From the NCBI GenBank assembly GCA_026707185.1, contig JAPOXI010000006.1, forward strand, positions 1 to 35,898: a stretch of 35,898 nt of DNA, read 5' to 3'. Position numbers and translations under genes: made by a program. Of the stretch, positions 33,175 through 35,898 are shown piece after piece (position 1 is the first letter of the stretch; every line of letters begins with the position of its first letter). Under the pieces are notes generated by a model. The model did no database searches. It saw nothing but the letters and a program-made list of their open reading frames with translations, and was not told the origin of the DNA. This DNA is from Chloroflexota bacterium. Lineage in GTDB: Bacteria > Chloroflexota > UBA11872.

Positions 33175-34309
33175 CGTGGATTACCGGTTCGACCATCCCC
33201 GTGTGAAACCGCATGACGCTGAGTTCCTCCCACGGAAGATGTGGTTTGCCTTTGACTATGTGTTCGGCGGTGAGCAGGCCGCAAATGGGCCCGTACTGGA
33301 TACCCGTACCCGATGCGCCGGTTGCCATGAGAATCTGTTCGTGTCCGGGTACCGGGCCGATGATCGGGTATTGGTCGGGACTCATAGGCCGCATTCCAGC
33401 GTGCGCACGCAGCAGGCGGACGTTCGCAAGCATTGGTATCGCCATCACTGCCGTTCGGGCGAAGAAAGTAATTCGTTCCAGCGTGACCTTCTTATCGAAA
33501 CCTACCAATTCCTGATGGCTGCCGATAAAGAAATTTCCTGACGAGGTCTGCCGCGTGTATCCCCGCCCAGGGATGTGGACCATACGATCCGTGATGCGGG
33601 GCAGCGGTTCTGTAAGCACGATTTGGCCTCGTGATGGCCAAACGGGAACGGCGATGTTCTGCCTTCGCAAAAGCTCCGGCGCCCAGGCGCCGGCCGCGTC
33701 CACGACCCACTTCGCCTCAAATGTCCCGACATTGGTATGGACGACTTGCGTTTGATTGGCTGCGGATTCGATTTCCGAAACCCGCACACCGGTTCGAATA
33801 GTTGCGCCGTGCCGGGCAGCCGCCTGGGCGAACGCGAACGTGACGAGCATGGGGTTTACTTGGGTCGCGACAGGGTTGAATGAAGCGCCCAGCAATGCCG
33901 GGTTGTAATGCGGTTCCATCTCGAGGACCTGGCTCGCTTCGAGATACTCAAACGTGAGTCCGACGCTATTGCTTCGTTCTACTTGCGCCCTGAGCCCCTC
34001 ACACTCCTCCTCAGTGAAGCCCAAGTAGAACGAGCCCCCGTGCACCAGCTCGTAGTCGACCTCGAGCTCGTCCTGATACTCGTGAAGAAGCCGGTGCCCC
34101 GCGAGGATGTACTTGACCATCCATTCGGCTGTGTCCGATGGCGTGGAAATCATTCCAGCTGACGCGCCGGAGGCGCCTGCGGCGATGAAGTCGCGCTCCA
34201 GCAGAATCACCTCGACGCCGTCCCTGGCCAAGTGGTAAGCGGTCGAACACCCAAACACGCCGCCACCCGCAACGATTACATCTGCAGATCGTCGGTCTTC
34301 AGACCTCAA
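33164..34309 (-). CDS. FAD-dependent amino-acid oxidase subunit (DAO family), HcnC-like
   Basis: 381 residues from TTG at 34309; no ATG lies nearby. The flavin-binding start (VIVAGGGVFGCSTAYHLA) and LLERDFIAAGASGASAG are typical of the D-amino-acid/sarcosine oxidase family. Residues near the C-terminus (GMRPMSPDQYPIIGPVPG and MATGASGTGIQYGP) form the conserved end of that fold. As the beta subunit it would oxidise the C-N bond of the substrate. With the next two genes it makes an alpha-beta-gamma dehydrogenase for an opine, hydroxyproline, sarcosine or glycine-like compound. It is the first gene of the minus-strand run. Confidence 0.87.
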   Translation of the reverse strand: MRSEDRRSADVIVAGGGVFGCSTAYHLARDGVEVILLERDFIAAGASGASAGMISTPSDTAEWMVKYILAGHRLLHEYQDELEVDYELVHGGSFYLGFTEEECEGLRAQVERSNSVGLTFEYLEASQVLEMEPHYNPALLGASFNPVATQVNPMLVTFAFAQAAARHGATIRTGVRVSEIESAANQTQVVHTNVGTFEAKWVVDAAGAWAPELLRRQNIAVPVWPSRGQIVLTEPLPRITDRMVHIPGRGYTRQTSSGNFFIGSHQELVGFDKKVTLERITFFARTAVMAIPMLANVRLLRAHAGMRPMSPDQYPIIGPVPGHEQILMATGASGTGIQYGPICGLLTAEHIVKGKPHLPWEELSVMRFHTGMVEPVIHDVE

Positions 34310-34969
34310 CTCACCGCCCGGTTCAATGATGGATCCGGCGAGAGCCGAGATCCGTGGTCCAGTTCCGCCCCGGGTTATCTAATTTCCGCTCAAGACTTTG
34401 CGATCAAGCAACAGTTGAAACGATGTGGCACCAGGTACCCACCCCAAGGAACTTGTCGATCCCAATTTGCCCCTCATTTAATCTCTAGAAAACCCTGCAA
34501 GTCAACGAGCAGATGACCGCCTCCTGCAAACGCCTCCGGACCGACGTTTGCCATGGCTCGACCATATGTCAGCTTAGTGCGGATCAAGGGACGACCACTG
34601 CACTCAAGACGGCTCGATACTGTGCTCCTCAAATAGCTCGCGAGAGTCTTCTAGCCACCTGCCATCAAGACCCTCGTGGTCCGTCCGTGCCGGCACCGCT
34701 CCCAGAGTCTCCCGCATTCGATCATTCTGGGAAGCCAAGATTTCCCCCGGCTCCGAAATTACGGACAGTCCACTCGCGCTCGCCATACCGTTTCCGAGTC
34801 TGTCCAGCCAGCCGTTGCGTACCAGATGACTTACACAATGATGGATGGACGACCGCTCCCTCCCCAGCGCAGGCGCCGTTTCCGAAATTGTCGGTACCGG
34901 CCTTCGGTCTCAGTGAATCCGCGTCTCCGCGTGTGCGGGCCCTTTTGCGTTCTGCCGGGAGCCGGGGGT
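34310..34969. other. intergenic region upstream of the catabolic operon
   Basis: 660 bases holding the operon's leader and presumably its main promoter, which I could not place confidently. One minus-strand frame (34604 to about 34855) is listed separately. AATTTCCGCTC-rich DNA near 34380 shows no clear promoter pair. Confidence 0.4.
34604..34855 (-). pseudogene. possible C-terminal gene fragment, unrecognised
   Basis: A minus-strand frame of roughly 80 codons has protein-like composition (SHLVRNGWLDRLGNGM, then GEILASQNDRMRETLG) and ends in TGA. I see no start site or upstream domain and do not recognise a family. It may be the tail of a decayed gene or chance. Confidence 0.22.
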
Positions 34970-35898
34970 CTACCCGTCCGGCCCGGTGACGGCCAACTCC
35001 AGCCGTTTGGAGAGCTTCCTGCCGTCCCCGGTACAGATGGCCCCCTGCGCGCTGCAGTCCGTCGTGGCGGGCAGCACGATCGTCACGTCGCCGTTGCCGT
35101 CCGGCTTCACTCTGATTCGCCAGTGAATGTTGCGCGTCTCGCTTTCCCGGTCAACGCGCTGCGCCTTCTTCACCTGCCCGCCCGTCACTGCGAAGGCATG
35201 GTCCCTCAGGGTGACGTAGCTGAGACCCCCGATGTGCTCGCTGAACCGCAGCTCGAAGGTGAATGCCGTCTGGCCGTCATGGCTCGTGGGCTCGTTCTCC
35301 AAGCTGGCGGTCAGAGGCGCCGCAGCCGCAGCCGCCGCGACCGCCGCCGTCGCCTCGCTGGTTAGGGACTCGTCGTTGCCCCTATCGTCCTTGAAAGTGA
35401 CCCTCACCTGGATCGTCCGGCCCACCTCCGAGTCGGAAGGCTCGTAGGTAGCACTGATGGATCCGTCGATCTCCGTCCCTCCGGAAATCCACTGGTACGT
35501 GTATGAGACGTTGTCCAGCCCGTCGGCGTCGGCAATGCCGGACGTGTCCGCCGTGAGAGTCTGACCCACCTGGACCGTGCCGCTGATGGTGGGTAGGCCG
35601 GTGGCGGGACTGTTGGGTCGGGCTTGCACCTCAGCCGTCGCATCGCTGGTCAAGGACTCGTCGTTGCCGGCGTCATCGGTGAAAGTGACCATCACGCTAA
35701 CGGCCTTGCCCTCGTCGCCTGGCACGACGCTGTACGTGGAAGCCGCGGAGCCATCGATCGCCACATCGTCTGCCAGCCACTGGTACGAGTATGAGACGTT
35801 GTCCAGCCCGTCGGCGTCGGCAATGCCAGACGTGTCTGCCGTTAGAGTCTGTCCCACCTGGACCGTGCCGCTGATCGTGGGCAGTCCGTCAGCGGGCC
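34970..35898 (-). CDS. secreted protein with tandem Ig-like repeats, 3' part, runs off the window
   Basis: About 309 codons are visible; the start lies beyond 35898. Each repeat reads GTVQVGQTLTADTSGIADAD then LDNVSYxYQW, the Ig-like beta-sandwich repeat of many bacterial surface proteins. Two copies are visible, 288 nt (96 residues) apart, almost identical over their first half at DNA level. An Ala-rich joint leads to a C-terminal beta domain (FTFELRFSEHIGGLSYVTLR, ATTDCSAQGAICTGDGRKLS) common at the end of Chloroflexota and actinobacterial adhesin-like proteins. It probably acts in surface attachment. No cell-wall sorting motif is visible. Confidence 0.8.
   Translation of the reverse strand, partial: PADGLPTISGTVQVGQTLTADTSGIADADGLDNVSYSYQWLADDVAIDGSAASTYSVVPGDEGKAVSVMVTFTDDAGNDESLTSDATAEVQARPNSPATGLPTISGTVQVGQTLTADTSGIADADGLDNVSYTYQWISGGTEIDGSISATYEPSDSEVGRTIQVRVTFKDDRGNDESLTSEATAAVAAAAAAAPLTASLENEPTSHDGQTAFTFELRFSEHIGGLSYVTLRDHAFAVTGGQVKKAQRVDRESETRNIHWRIRVKPDGNGDVTIVLPATTDCSAQGAICTGDGRKLSKRLELAVTGPDG
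35300..35898 (-). repeat. 288-bp tandem coding repeat (Ig-like)
   Basis: The run ATGAGACGTTGTCCAGCCCG and flanking bases occur at about 35502 and again 288 bases later, in frame. The spacing is exactly 96 codons. The array continues past the right edge, so the copy number is unknown. Confidence 0.75.

Overview
The window looks like a piece of a Chloroflexota genome, probably of the marine or host-associated SAR202/Dehalococcoidia kind. This is inference from gene style, not a marker gene. The clues are a solute-binding lipoprotein with a long V/E/K/T-rich linker, a leucine-rich-repeat protein carrying the 'PIS...QxFxR/K' N-terminal domain common in that phylum, paired M19 dipeptidases, many secreted repeat proteins and frequent TTG starts. 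No rRNA, tRNA, CRISPR array or intact mobile element was seen.

Layout. (1) 1-1.5 kb: a terminator-like hairpin and an AbiU2/HEPN-like gene broken by one in-frame amber codon. (2) 1.57-6.74 kb, minus strand: two large glycoside-hydrolase-like proteins. One is GH67/GH20b-like; the other is GH42-like with both catalytic glutamates visible. (3) 6.7-7.4 kb: degraded intergenic DNA. (4) 7.4-21.4 kb: the most unusual region. Four genes (one broken) encode exported proteins that share a cysteine-paired module of about 50 residues, here called the WPTTC module. It is fused to a Cu/Zn superoxide dismutase domain (pseudogene), to an FN3-like domain (two tandem paralogues), or, as two tandem copies, to 42 RCC1-like propeller repeats in one protein of 1901 residues. 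A NarL-type histidine kinase and response regulator pair sits among them. The pair is flanked by an inverted pair of about 126-bp elements, each centred on an AGCGG-N2-CCGCT palindrome and each pointing at a WPTTC gene. A broken copy of the kinase gene lies reversed beside the second element, so the divergent module has been duplicated in inverted orientation. An LRR protein lies in the same cluster. (5) 21.5-23.4 kb: a 5'-truncated ComM/YifB fragment, an empty gap and an SDR oxidoreductase. (6) 34.3-23.6 kb, minus strand: one compact ten-gene catabolic run. In transcription order it encodes an FAD oxidase beta subunit, a small [2Fe-2S] subunit, an FAD/[2Fe-2S] alpha subunit (an HcnABC / opine or hydroxyproline dehydrogenase-like set), an ABC solute-binding lipoprotein, two CUT1 permeases, two M19 dipeptidases, a TIM-barrel isomerase/epimerase and an Eis-like acetyltransferase. 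Most junctions overlap or are under 80 nt. (7) 35.0-35.9 kb: the 3' part of a secreted protein with near-identical Ig-like repeats, running off the right edge.

How the parts may work together. Region 6 reads as import and oxidation of an amino-acid-like compound (opine, hydroxyproline or N-alkyl amino acid), with peptide and sugar-acid trimming. Region 2 reads as polysaccharide breakdown. Region 4 reads as a family of surface or secreted proteins under local two-component control, and is the best candidate for an undescribed system. The WPTTC module has no function I can name. The intergenic spaces hold several decaying genes (AbiU2-like, SOD fusion, kinase copy, ComM), so the region has been rearranged and is losing genes.
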